This document shows positions 51,562-60,809 of a stretch of DNA of 64,000 bases, piece after piece. Numbering within the stretch: the first letter of the stretch is position 1; each line of letters opens with the position of its first letter. The stretch spans positions 1 to 64,000 of the forward strand of contig CAJTAT010000001.1 in assembly GCA_910574475.1 (NCBI GenBank). Reading direction: 5' to 3'. This DNA comes from Clostridia bacterium. GTDB taxonomy: Bacteria > Bacillota > Clostridia > Lachnospirales > Lachnospiraceae. Both the position numbers and the translations under genes were made by a program. The notes beneath the pieces were generated by a model that was not told the origin of the DNA, ran no database searches, and saw nothing but the letters and a program-made list of their open reading frames with translations.

Positions 51562-52917
51562 TTACAATTTTCTCCAAACTACGGCCATCATGGTCAGATA
51601 GCAGGCCAGTCCGCCCACAACATTGGTAATTGGCTCTGCAATCAGTACGCCGTAGATCCCCAGATTCCACAGATGGGGGAGTAAAAGGATCAAAGGCACA
51701 CCCAAAAGAGCCTTGCGAAACAGGGAGAAAAACACCGCCTGCTTTGCCTTTCCAAGGCTTACGAATACCGTCTGCCCCACATATTGAAAAGCCATAAAGA
51801 AAAACAGGGCAAAATGACAGCGCATAGACAGGACAGACACCTCCATCAACTGCTCCTCTCCATTAAAAAGACGGACGATAGTCTGGGGGAATAACATCAA
51901 CACTGCCCACACTGCCAGCGCATACCCAAGTGTCACCCAGGTAATGAACCGGATCCCTTCCTTCACACGTTTCTTCTGACCTGCCCCATAATTATAGCCC
52001 AGTACCGGCTGTGCGCCCTGGGTAAATCCCTGCATGGGCATCTGCACGACTTCCCGCACAGAATAGATGATAGTCATGGCCCCTACATAGAGATCTCCTC
52101 CGTAGAACTGGAGGGATGCATTGCAGAAAATTTGTACTAAACTGTTGGTCACAGACATGGTAAATCCAGAGAGCCCCAGGGCCAGAATTCTTTTTACCAA
52201 CGCCGCCTGAAGACGCAGGTCAGATAAACGCAGCTTCAGGATAGCTCTTTTGCTCCTCAAAAAAATCAGCACCCAGGCGGCGGACACCATCTGAGAGAGA
52301 ATTGTGGCCACAGCCGCTCCCTGCACTCCCAGTTGAAACGTAAAAATAAAAAGAGGATCTAAAATCAGATTCAAAAAGGCGCCAATTACAACGGTCAACA
52401 TTCCTGTCCTGGCAAATCCCTGAGATTCGATAAAAGGATTCATTCCAAGTCCAAGCATCACAAAAACATTGCCTGCCAGGTACACATTCATATAATCATT
52501 TGCATAGGAAATGGTCTGCTCACTCGCCCCGAACAGGTAGAGCAGGGGCACTTTAAACAAATATCCCGCTGCTGTCAGCAGGATTCCAAATAAGATCAGA
52601 AGTGTCAATGAGTTTCCCATGATCTCTTCTGCTTTTCTCTCTTCTCCCCTTCCCCGCTCAATGGAACATAAGGGTGCTCCTCCGCTTCCACACAAGTTTG
52701 CAAAGGCATTGATAATCGTAATAATGGGGAAAGCCACTCCCACACCTGTCAAAGCCAGCCTTCCGTTGCCTGTCATATGGCCTAAGTACATTCGATCCAC
52801 AATATTATAGAGCACATTTACAAGCTGTGCCAAAATCATAGGAAATGACAGTCGCAGAATATTTTCTGCCATATTCCCTTTGGAAAAATCGTTATTTGCG
52901 GCAGCTATTTTGGACAT
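51562..52917 (-). CDS. MATE-family efflux transporter
   Basis: A 451-aa exporter with twelve hydrophobic segments and MATE hallmarks: IVDRMYLGHMTGN in the first helices, PLCSIERGRG and VQMPMQGFTQGAQPVLGYNYGAGQ in the second half. Such proteins export drugs or metabolites using sodium or proton gradients. The AAGGAGG before the ATG is inside the 3' arm of a 17-bp hairpin. It may export a product of the upstream cluster, but that is only a suggestion. Confidence 0.93.
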   Translation of the reverse strand: MSKIAAANNDFSKGNMAENILRLSFPMILAQLVNVLYNIVDRMYLGHMTGNGRLALTGVGVAFPIITIINAFANLCGSGGAPLCSIERGRGEERKAEEIMGNSLTLLILFGILLTAAGYLFKVPLLYLFGASEQTISYANDYMNVYLAGNVFVMLGLGMNPFIESQGFARTGMLTVVIGAFLNLILDPLFIFTFQLGVQGAAVATILSQMVSAAWVLIFLRSKRAILKLRLSDLRLQAALVKRILALGLSGFTMSVTNSLVQIFCNASLQFYGGDLYVGAMTIIYSVREVVQMPMQGFTQGAQPVLGYNYGAGQKKRVKEGIRFITWVTLGYALAVWAVLMLFPQTIVRLFNGEEQLMEVSVLSMRCHFALFFFMAFQYVGQTVFVSLGKAKQAVFFSLFRKALLGVPLILLLPHLWNLGIYGVLIAEPITNVVGGLACYLTMMAVVWRKL

Positions 52918-52921
52918 ACAA

Positions 52922-52971
52922 AAAACCTCCTTATTTTATTATAATACAAAACCTTAAAATAAGGAAGTTTT
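52922..52971 (-). terminator. Hairpin/terminator covering the MATE ribosome binding site
   Basis: A 17-bp stem (52971-52955 with 52938-52922, one U-G pair in RNA) with a 16-base loop ends the DUF4422 operon. The 3' arm holds the AAGGAGG of the MATE gene, then T6 and ATG. A TATAAT at 52943-52938 overlaps the loop and 3' arm, so a transcript from it would lack the 5' arm. Confidence 0.7.
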
Positions 52972-52999
52972 TATCCCCTAGCCTTCTAAGAGCGCCCAG

Positions 53000-54130
53000 C
53001 TATTTTTCCACAAAATGCTTTCTGGCGTGAACAATCTTATACTTTTTCTCATGATGCAGAAAGTAAATTGTCATTAATCTCTCTGCCAAAAAGCCAATAT
53101 ACCGGTTCTGATAGGTATCCTCCTTTTTTCTGGCATGGGTCTCACAGTATTCTAAAATTGGGAACAGCCATGCACAATACTCATTTAAGATTTCTCTGCG
53201 CGCTATGAACATATTATATCCATAATAAAAGTTTCCGTTTTGTAATTCGATGGCCGCTGGCACATAGTCAGGCGCCAGTAGACGTATGGCCTCCAGCATT
53301 ACTTCCCAGTCCTTTTCTGTGTGGTCATGCCGATAAACTTCTCTGACGCTTGGAAAGTTTAGGATCGGTATGGTTAGTACCACATCAATCCTAGAGTTCC
53401 ACAGCTCCCTTTGCATCTTAGCGTCCAACTCAAAGTGCCTTCTGTAGTGGCAGATCCCTACATAGTCAGACACACCATTCTTCCACACCCAGTATAAGGC
53501 TGTCAATTCACAATACTCTCTGTTTTTATGTGAAATATGATCTCCCACATTATCCCGCACCTTGCAAATCTCCTGCTCAGTCAAGGCTGTTCCCGCCTGA
53601 ATGGGAATTTCCCAGAAAAATCGAGACATATCTTCCCTTAAAGGCTTGTCAACGTGACATTTTACTGCATAAATAGATATGGAAGGTCTCTCTTCCCTCT
53701 CTGTCTCCGTTTTCTTAATCTCCTCCTCCAGAGTTAAGTATGGCTTGCCATTTGCCAGGCGATAGTCTCTGTAATAGTTTCCCTGTATGTCGCTCCACAG
53801 ATCCCCCTCAAAAGTAAGAGGCAATATGTGGGAATAACCGGCTTTATGTAAACTATCTTCAATTGGAATTCTATACTTTTCCATAGTAGCAATCAAAATC
53901 ACTGCATCTTTTTGGAGACATTTCTTTGCCGTCTCCAAATCAATCACAGGAATTCCTGTAACAGAATCTGGATTTCCCTCTGTCTGTGAAACTACACAAT
54001 AATCAATCTTTAGTTCATAGGGTTTCCCCATCAGACAGTTTGCCACTTCAAAGGCTACCTGTCCGGCTCCAAAAAGGGCCAACTGACCGCCTGCTCTCAA
54101 TTCTTCTACTACCTCATTGGCATAATACAT
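53000..54130 (-). CDS. DUF4422-domain protein, second of a tandem pair
   Basis: An N-terminal Rossmann-like segment (LALFGAGQVAFEVANCLM) with a domain of about 110 residues, then the DUF4422 domain (about 150-376) with HISHKNREYCELTALYWVW and DYVGICHYRRHFEL. DUF4422 is generally taken as a glycosyltransferase-like domain found in surface glycan clusters; the reaction is not established. The start MYYANEVVEEL at 54130 has AGAGG before it; an upstream frame to 54214 overlaps the previous gene. It is closely related to the protein at 54147-55316, so the two arose by tandem duplication. Confidence 0.85.
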   Translation of the reverse strand: MYYANEVVEELRAGGQLALFGAGQVAFEVANCLMGKPYELKIDYCVVSQTEGNPDSVTGIPVIDLETAKKCLQKDAVILIATMEKYRIPIEDSLHKAGYSHILPLTFEGDLWSDIQGNYYRDYRLANGKPYLTLEEEIKKTETEREERPSISIYAVKCHVDKPLREDMSRFFWEIPIQAGTALTEQEICKVRDNVGDHISHKNREYCELTALYWVWKNGVSDYVGICHYRRHFELDAKMQRELWNSRIDVVLTIPILNFPSVREVYRHDHTEKDWEVMLEAIRLLAPDYVPAAIELQNGNFYYGYNMFIARREILNEYCAWLFPILEYCETHARKKEDTYQNRYIGFLAERLMTIYFLHHEKKYKIVHARKHFVEK

Positions 54131-54146
54131 CAAAGCACTACCTCTT

Positions 54147-55316
54147 CTATTCACTCTCTGGGTTGTAGACCAGCACACCTGTATCCTCAACAAAATGTTT
54201 CCTGGCATAGACAATTTTGTAACTGTTTTTATGGTGTAGAAAATAGATTGCCATCAAATGCTCCGCCAGAAAGCCCAGATAGCGATTCTGATAGGTGTCC
54301 CTCTTTTCTTTGCAATAAGCCTCACAGTATGACAAAATAGGAAACAGCCATTCACAGTAATCCTCCAATATCTCTCGGCGCATCAGAAACATGTTATAGG
54401 CATTATAATATCTTCCACTCTGCAGCTCTTCTGCTTCTCTCATATATTCTGGGGTAAGTCTCTCTATGGCTTTTAGCATCACTTCCCAGTCATTTCCCTC
54501 ATGATCCCTGCGGTATACAGCCTCCACACATGGGTAATCGAAGATTGGTATGGTTAGGACCACATCTATGTCCGAGTTTGTCAGCCTTCTTATCTTTTCC
54601 TCAGAGAGTTCAAAATGGCGTCTGTAGTGGCCAAGCCCCACATAGTCAGACCTGTCATTTTTCCAGATCCAGTAAAGGGCTGTGATCTCACAATACTGTC
54701 TGTTCTTGTGAGAGATATGATCCCCAGTATTGTCTAAGATCTGGCAGATACGCTCTTGTGTCAGATCTGCTCCCACCTGAATGGGCGTCTCCCAGGTGTA
54801 CCTGGAAAGCTCCTCCCCAATCGGTCTATCCACATGGCATTTTGCCGTATAAATTTGGATACTCTTCTCACAAACCTCCTCACAGCCAACGGTCTTTTCC
54901 AATTCCTCCTCCAGGGTCAGATACGGCTGATTCTGAGAAGACAAAAATTCCCGAAAGGAGTTTCCCCGCAGAAGGCTCCACAAATCTCCCTCATAAGTAA
55001 AGGAAATCATATGAAAATAACCATTTTCCCGAAGACGTTCCTGCATAGACGCCAAATTTTTTCCCAAGGCCGCCCCCACGAGAATGGTTGCATCCTTTTT
55101 AAGCATGTGTTTTGCCATAGAAAAGTCAATGACTGGAATCCCGATGACAGAAGGAGGGTTCGCCTTAAGGTCCGACACCAGACAGCAAGTAATGTTAAGC
55201 TCATAAGGCTTTTCCAACAGACATCCCGCCACATTGAAAGCCATAATGCCTGCACCAAAAATGGCGATCTGGCTGCTCTGTTCTAGTTCTCTCACAATCT
55301 CATTTGCATAATACAT
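54147..55316 (-). CDS. DUF4422-domain protein, first of a tandem pair
   Basis: Starts MYYANEIVRELEQSSQIAIFGAGIMAFNVAGCLL, in parts the same as its neighbour, with the same Rossmann-like segment, then DUF4422 (HISHKNRQYCEITALYWIW, DYVGLGHYRRHFEL, DIDVVLTIPIFDYP). The 389-aa protein has a short extra C-terminus compared with its paralogue. Both are probably soluble cytoplasmic transferases in the glycan-type operon. GGAAAGGG stands before the ATG. The preceding acyltransferase gene ends 7 bases away. Confidence 0.85.
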   Translation of the reverse strand: MYYANEIVRELEQSSQIAIFGAGIMAFNVAGCLLEKPYELNITCCLVSDLKANPPSVIGIPVIDFSMAKHMLKKDATILVGAALGKNLASMQERLRENGYFHMISFTYEGDLWSLLRGNSFREFLSSQNQPYLTLEEELEKTVGCEEVCEKSIQIYTAKCHVDRPIGEELSRYTWETPIQVGADLTQERICQILDNTGDHISHKNRQYCEITALYWIWKNDRSDYVGLGHYRRHFELSEEKIRRLTNSDIDVVLTIPIFDYPCVEAVYRRDHEGNDWEVMLKAIERLTPEYMREAEELQSGRYYNAYNMFLMRREILEDYCEWLFPILSYCEAYCKEKRDTYQNRYLGFLAEHLMAIYFLHHKNSYKIVYARKHFVEDTGVLVYNPESE

Positions 55317-55323
55317 GTGTGTG

Positions 55324-55953
55324 TTACCCTTTCCATTGGATTCCTCTTTTTATGACCCTGGCTGGTACACCTGCCACAACACAGTTTTCAGGTACATTTC
55401 TCGTCACAATTGCCCCTGCTGCCACAACGGCTCCTGATCCAATGGTTACTCCTTTTAAAATTTTTGCCCCAGTACCGATCCACACATGATTTCCAATGGT
55501 AACTGGCTGAGTTTTTGGGTGTCTGTTCCCAATTATTTCATGGGCGTCCGAATCCATAATGGTAACATTATGGGAGATAGCTACATCTTCTCCAATGGTT
55601 ATCTTTTCTGTGCATCGGAGAATTAAATTGCTATTACAAAATCCACTTCCCAATTCCAACTGGCTACCTGGAAAACAGATCAGGTCTCCTCCATAAAAAA
55701 CGTCAAAATTTCCTTTCACCGTAAGCATTGATTCTCTGTCAAGCCTCAGATTCAAAACTCTGCCATTTTCCTGAAAACAATTCGTGTTCAGCCGTAACCT
55801 GCCTCTAATGTCCAGACAGACAGAGGGAGCTATCAGAAAATACGTTCCTTTATAGGGAATCAAGTTTTTCTGTTGATAGTTCTCCTCTAATATGCGGTAC
55901 TTTTCTTGATCAATGAGCTCATCTGGATTGGGCTCTTCCATATTAATTATCAT
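55324..55953 (-). CDS. Hexapeptide-repeat acyltransferase (WbbJ/LbH type)
   Basis: A left-handed beta-helix acyltransferase of 209 aa. The C-terminal two thirds has the hexapeptide turns [33 protein letters not shown] and [15 protein letters not shown] followed by [11 protein letters not shown], where the His of the DSDAHE region is catalytic in this family. It would O-acetylate a sugar of a polysaccharide. It overlaps the FrhB-like gene by 11 bases; its start is uncertain, since no good Shine-Dalgarno is seen before the ATG at 55953 or that at 55941. Confidence 0.88.
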   Translation of the reverse strand: MIINMEEPNPDELIDQEKYRILEENYQQKNLIPYKGTYFLIAPSVCLDIRGRLRLNTNCFQENGRVLNLRLDRESMLTVKGNFDVFYGGDLICFPGSQLELGSGFCNSNLILRCTEKITIGEDVAISHNVTIMDSDAHEIIGNRHPKTQPVTIGNHVWIGTGAKILKGVTIGSGAVVAAGAIVTRNVPENCVVAGVPARVIKRGIQWKG

Positions 55954-57082
55954 TCTTTTTTAAAAACCTCTGTATATTCTCAATCACAGACATTCTATCC
56001 AAATCTTTCATAAACTGACTCCTATGCACGCCATGTCGGATAGAATGTTCAAAACAATCGTTACCTGGAGCTACATCTACAAGCTTTTTCTCTGTTTTAT
56101 AAATACGGGAGGATATGAGCTCCCACAGCCTCTTGCCTTTTTCTGTATGTACCATTACCAAAGAGGTTCCACCATCACTTTCCTGCATACGGTCTTTTAA
56201 CTGTATCCCCCAAAAATCGGCCAGTGTCATATCAGCAATCCGATGAAGCCCTTTAAAGCCACAGTTAGAACAGGAAGGCCTGATATAAAGATTTTCCTCT
56301 ATATATCCTCGAATATAAAAATCGTGATCTCGATCTTGCAGATAACAGGATCCATTTTCAAAATCAATCTTCGTGCTAAAACGGTTCCAGCCATAAGTTT
56401 TATTTTTAAACCAGACTTTAGCCGCCTTCCCTCCATATTGTGTCTCCAGCTCATCCAGGAATTTTCTGTAAACCTTGGGAGAGTTAGAACCTCTGCAAAT
56501 AAAATCTATCACATATAATTTTCCAATATTGATTTCTTCTTCCTGGCAAAACCGAAGGAGTCCTTCACACTGACAGGGAGTGCCACAGAACAGTACTTCC
56601 TCTTCCTTCTGTAAAAGCCTTCCGATTTCCCGGTAAATCGTTCCTGAATCAGACTGCACATACTTGGACTGGCGCAGCTTTTCTATCTCCTGTTTTCGAT
56701 TGGTAATCACATGCCGAACCATCTTTTGCTCATCATAGACAGCCCCTGAGACGAAGCCCCCTTGGTCCATAACAGCCATTGCAAGCTCACTGAAGATGCC
56801 GCCTGATGTGCTGTGATACCGAATCTCCTGATCCAGCGTCCAGGCCGCATAAACCTTCACTTGCCTTTTTCTCTCCGCCTCAAGCTCTGCGTCTGCTGTT
56901 TGTAAAGACGGACATACTTTCAGGCATTTTCCACAGTGTGCACATTTCTCCTCATTGACAGCAGGATACCAAAAGCCCTCCTGGTCTGTCTCCATGGAAA
57001 TGGCCTCCACCGGGCAAATATTTTCACAGGTGCCGCAACCTGTGCATGCCTCTTTCTCTACTGTTTCAACCCACAAATTCAT
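55943..57082 (-). CDS. FrhB-like iron-sulfur protein of a polysaccharide-type locus
   Basis: The N-terminal ferredoxin part has two 4Fe-4S motifs, [12 protein letters not shown] and [12 protein letters not shown]. The rest is the coenzyme F420 hydrogenase/dehydrogenase beta subunit (FrhB) domain, with [24 protein letters not shown], and a later Cys pair (SCSNCGF). In firmicutes, F420-independent FrhB homologues are common in capsule and pyruvylated-glycan clusters, where their electron-transfer role is not defined. The start ATG 57082 is placed behind AGGTGG. About 379 aa. It lies 9 bases after the giant gene. Confidence 0.85.
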   Translation of the reverse strand: MNLWVETVEKEACTGCGTCENICPVEAISMETDQEGFWYPAVNEEKCAHCGKCLKVCPSLQTADAELEAERKRQVKVYAAWTLDQEIRYHSTSGGIFSELAMAVMDQGGFVSGAVYDEQKMVRHVITNRKQEIEKLRQSKYVQSDSGTIYREIGRLLQKEEEVLFCGTPCQCEGLLRFCQEEEINIGKLYVIDFICRGSNSPKVYRKFLDELETQYGGKAAKVWFKNKTYGWNRFSTKIDFENGSCYLQDRDHDFYIRGYIEENLYIRPSCSNCGFKGLHRIADMTLADFWGIQLKDRMQESDGGTSLVMVHTEKGKRLWELISSRIYKTEKKLVDVAPGNDCFEHSIRHGVHRSQFMKDLDRMSVIENIQRFLKKNDN

Positions 57083-57091
57083 ATCAACCAC

Positions 57092-60000
57092 CTACAAATA
57101 CAAAAAGTTTCGCTCTCTAATATTTCTTCCGCATTGCCCACAGTGAAGACAGGGAACCCCTTCCAATTGTTCAAAAGATTGTTCCATCCCAAGCAATAAG
57201 CGAATCATTTTCAAATATTTTTCAGAGTTTAGCCCATTGATTAAGCCTTCCTCAAAAACATTGATACCAAAATCTTCATTCCATAACATACAGCATCCCA
57301 ATAGTCGTCCATCAAAATTAATTTGGGGACTAAACAGAGTCTGGTAGCAGAAGTCGGCGCCATAGACGCTGTTATGATTTCTGTTGTACTCTTCCATGGA
57401 AAAATATTTGAGTCCAGTAATTTTCTCCAGTTTTTCTCTATCCTTTGGCTCAAATTTGCCTTTCACACACTCATACTTGTAAAAAATATTCATATTCAAT
57501 TCTTTTGCCATAAGAGATGCTTTTTCCACATCGCACTCATTATGATCCATTAAAATATATTGCCACTGAAGAATTGGATATTTTGAATGGTATTTCTCTT
57601 TCCACTGATTTAGCTTCTTGATATTGGAGATAACTTTATCAAAGTCCCCTTTGCGCCTGTATATGGAGTAGATCTCCTGTGACGCTCCATCAATGGACAA
57701 ATTAATAAAGGTAACTTGAGTTTTCACTAATAATTCCAATATTTCATCAGATACCATATTAAAATTCGCGCCATTGCCAATGACAATTTCTATCTCCTTT
57801 TCACTGGCAAGCTTCAAAATTTTTCCCAGGTCAGGATTCAAAAACACCTCGCCATTATTGGATATCTCGATTTTATGAATATGGGGATTTTCATTCACAA
57901 ACTTTGAAAAGGCCTCATAGTTTAGATACCCTTTTCCCATAGTTCCGAAATTTCCAGTCCTCATATAACAATATGTACAGTCAAGCTGACATAAGGTACA
58001 GGTTTCAAGTCGAACCCACCTGGGATAAAGCTTGATCTTTTGTTCTTCCATCAATCTTAAAATCCATTCATGGGAAGAAATAATATTTTCTTTTTTACAT
58101 TGATATTTAAAAATCAATTCATTATAAATTTCATAAAATCTGTTTTTTACACATATAACAATGGTAAAATCCTTGTCATATGTCCATTTTGAGGGTTGTA
58201 TGACAGGTGTGTGGTGGAAGCTCTTTTTATTACTGTCATTATCAAGAAACACTTCCACGCAATCCTCTAAGCCCAGAAAATTATCCATCAATAAATGAGC
58301 ATGCTCTCCTGCACCCCAAACTACATATTTTACATGATTCTCCTTTCTATCACATTTCTGACGTTTCTTTTCCATAAGATAACTCAGGGTAGTATTCGGT
58401 ACCAGTTCTCTCATATTTAGAAAATCATTCTGGCAGTAGTACCGTCTTACCTCAGTGGCAGAAATGATTTTTTCACCAATCTGTATCCTGGGAATCTCAA
58501 CCACATGGATTCCCCCTATGGTTGACAAAATCTTTTTCATAGCAAGGTTATATTGATTTGTAATGTAATCCCTGGGTTCCTCTCCCACAAACCGATACTG
58601 TATCCCAAGTACTGGCGCCACATATTGAGCGAAGATTCTCAGGTCTTCATTTACAAAGACCTCTTCTCTCTGGCTCATATCTTCCTTTTTAAAATAAGTT
58701 GGAAATGTATTGGCGGACAGGATCAGTTTCCCACTCCTGACAACTGATATATTTTTCAGATCACTCGTTCCTCTTTTTACCATCTCCAGCCTGTCTTCAA
58801 AGGAGAAAAGGGATTTGTCTTCTTCAACTACAAAAATATAAAGATAATCCACCTTCTTTAATGCATACTCAATTAAGTAGCGATGTCCTAGGGTAAAAGG
58901 ATTGCAATTCATCACAATACATCCTATTTTTTCCGAGATTTCAGGCACTTTTTTCTTTTCATTCTCCAGCTCCGCTATAAAAGTATCCAGAGAATAAAGG
59001 ATTCTCAAATCTCTTATGTTTTCTTTAAATACATGATAAATATTATTTGTTCTCAGCTCTTTTTCACTCAAGTCAGCTAAATATTTCTGTAATTCCCTAT
59101 AAATCAGTTTTGAGTAGACGATATTTCCGTAATCTCCACAGTGTTGGATTGCATCCATAAAACACGCTTTATCACAAAATTCACTTTCCCAAAGTCTGTT
59201 AAAATCCTCTCCGATTTCTATGACAGGTATTTTGTCTTTTATCCCGTCTGTTATAAAAGGAAAGAGAATGACAATTCTATCATTTGAGCTAATATTTAAG
59301 ACTTCCTTTAATCTGAAACTGTTCGTAGGTATTTCATTCCCCAGGTTAATTGCCCTGTATGGTTTGCCAGAAACATTGATATACTTTTGTATGATGGAAG
59401 GTATAGTATAGCGATCCTCCACAAGAGCCCCATATATGCTACACATTCCAAAAAAATAAATCGTTCCTGCATAGGCTTTCGGCTGATTGCATGTTCTCCT
59501 CATTCCATTTTCAATATGTACAAATTTACTTGTGTGATCCCTCCAAACTAACACATCATTTTCAAATCTTCTTGTAATATATAATTGAAAAGATTCTTCC
59601 AGCTCTTTGATGTACTCAAATTCATTCTCTTTTTCTGTATAGAAAGGGTGAGTAATATTTCTTGTTTCCAACTCTGACACATATTTATTAAGCCCAAATA
59701 AGTTCTCCCGGATTGCTCCTTTTGTCTCTTTTCCTGGAATTTGTACTTCAACATCAAAGGCAAAATTTAATACTGGTATTTGATCGCCAAATTGTTCATT
59801 GATATAAAAATACTGTAGCATCACATCTGCCTGTTCCAGAACAAGCAGATCGCCTCCCGTCCGCTCTTTGATCTGGATTCCATTTCCTGTATAGTAATAC
59901 AGGAAAGATTTCTCTCTACACACTCCTGTCGTCACTACTATCTCGATGCTACTGTCAGATAAGTATTCTTTTATGGCAGATGTCAGGATTCCCCATGAAG

Positions 60001-60790
60001 AAAGAAAAACTCTTCCATCTGAATATTTTTCAAGATAATCCTTAAGTGTAACAATTGGGTTCTCTGTCACTCTGTAGAAACGGCTAAAACATTCCATTTC
60101 AATCATCTGGATGACAGAATCAAAAAATGTATGCCAATCATATCCATGATTTCCGACAAAGTATAGATCTCTTCGCCCGGAATAGGGAGTAGTTGATACA
60201 TCAATCACCAAACCCGTATGGTGACTCATATATACAAATGGATTGTCTAAGGCAGTAAGAAAGGTTAGTGAGCCCATTCCCTGAAACAACTTCCCACAGA
60301 TTCTTCCAAACTGTTCTTCTGTCCCAATCACAGTGATCGTTTGGCTGTGCAAAAGATTTCTTAGATAGACTACCTCCTGTTTTAAATACTCACTTTTCTC
60401 ATATCGATCTAGCTTGTCATAAAAGTTCGCAAGCGCTTTATCATCGTCTCGTCTCTTTGCTCTTACCTCATAACAAATTTTATTTTCCTCATCTAATACA
60501 GGAATCGCTGTGGTTATGTGGTACTTTTCAAATAAGGCGGCAGCCTCCTCAAGAACCTTGTTTTCATCTTTTAAAAGAATGGTTGAGCACTGGTTCTTAA
60601 CAAGTGTATTCTCCCCCCCCCGACTAATAAAACGCATAAATTCTCCGCTTGTTATAATGCCGACAAATCTCTCTTTTGTATCTACCACATAGATAATGTT
60701 GCTCTCTATCTTAAAAAAGGAATTATAAACTTTTTCCAGAGACACATCCGTCTCATACAATTTACATATTTTACTATTTATCTCTAACAA
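57092..60790 (-). CDS. Giant fusion: CBS pair + SGNH-like + CitC-type nucleotidyltransferase + Rossmann + radical SAM
   Basis: About 1,232 aa from a TTG at 60790 behind AGGAG (the frame is open 24 codons further). Domains: two CBS motifs (about 8-115); unclassified region; an SGNH-like segment (about 440-530, GTIYFFGMCSIYG then VEDRYTIPS); a [citrate lyase]-ligase CitC-type nucleotidyltransferase (about 620-805, IGCIVMNCNPFTLGH, FVGEEP, ISATEVRR); a Rossmann segment (about 820-906, VVWGAGEHAHLL); and a radical SAM domain with C934-x3-C938-x2-C941, ending in a cysteine block (C1166, C1167, C1214, C1217, C1220). It is in a tight operon, overlapping or adjoining its neighbours. A G9 run lies in codons 57-60. 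Function unknown; I infer activation and radical chemistry on one substrate. Confidence 0.8.
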   Translation of the reverse strand: MLEINSKICKLYETDVSLEKVYNSFFKIESNIIYVVDTKERFVGIITSGEFMRFISRGGENTLVKNQCSTILLKDENKVLEEAAALFEKYHITTAIPVLDEENKICYEVRAKRRDDDKALANFYDKLDRYEKSEYLKQEVVYLRNLLHSQTITVIGTEEQFGRICGKLFQGMGSLTFLTALDNPFVYMSHHTGLVIDVSTTPYSGRRDLYFVGNHGYDWHTFFDSVIQMIEMECFSRFYRVTENPIVTLKDYLEKYSDGRVFLSSWGILTSAIKEYLSDSSIEIVVTTGVCREKSFLYYYTGNGIQIKERTGGDLLVLEQADVMLQYFYINEQFGDQIPVLNFAFDVEVQIPGKETKGAIRENLFGLNKYVSELETRNITHPFYTEKENEFEYIKELEESFQLYITRRFENDVLVWRDHTSKFVHIENGMRRTCNQPKAYAGTIYFFGMCSIYGALVEDRYTIPSIIQKYINVSGKPYRAINLGNEIPTNSFRLKEVLNISSNDRIVILFPFITDGIKDKIPVIEIGEDFNRLWESEFCDKACFMDAIQHCGDYGNIVYSKLIYRELQKYLADLSEKELRTNNIYHVFKENIRDLRILYSLDTFIAELENEKKKVPEISEKIGCIVMNCNPFTLGHRYLIEYALKKVDYLYIFVVEEDKSLFSFEDRLEMVKRGTSDLKNISVVRSGKLILSANTFPTYFKKEDMSQREEVFVNEDLRIFAQYVAPVLGIQYRFVGEEPRDYITNQYNLAMKKILSTIGGIHVVEIPRIQIGEKIISATEVRRYYCQNDFLNMRELVPNTTLSYLMEKKRQKCDRKENHVKYVVWGAGEHAHLLMDNFLGLEDCVEVFLDNDSNKKSFHHTPVIQPSKWTYDKDFTIVICVKNRFYEIYNELIFKYQCKKENIISSHEWILRLMEEQKIKLYPRWVRLETCTLCQLDCTYCYMRTGNFGTMGKGYLNYEAFSKFVNENPHIHKIEISNNGEVFLNPDLGKILKLASEKEIEIVIGNGANFNMVSDEILELLVKTQVTFINLSIDGASQEIYSIYRRKGDFDKVISNIKKLNQWKEKYHSKYPILQWQYILMDHNECDVEKASLMAKELNMNIFYKYECVKGKFEPKDREKLEKITGLKYFSMEEYNRNHNSVYGADFCYQTLFSPQINFDGRLLGCCMLWNEDFGINVFEEGLINGLNSEKYLKMIRLLLGMEQSFEQLEGVPCLHCGQCGRNIRERNFLYL
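60613..60621 (-). repeat. Nine-G coding homopolymer (candidate phase-variation switch)
   Basis: On the minus strand the codons CGG GGG GGG GAG read a run of nine G between the two CBS motifs of the giant protein. With ten G the frame meets TAA within nine codons of the run's start; with eight G it meets TAA after about 17. Both slips switch the protein off. Confidence 0.75.
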
Positions 60791-60809
60791 GTTTCTCTCT
60801 CCTATCCAA

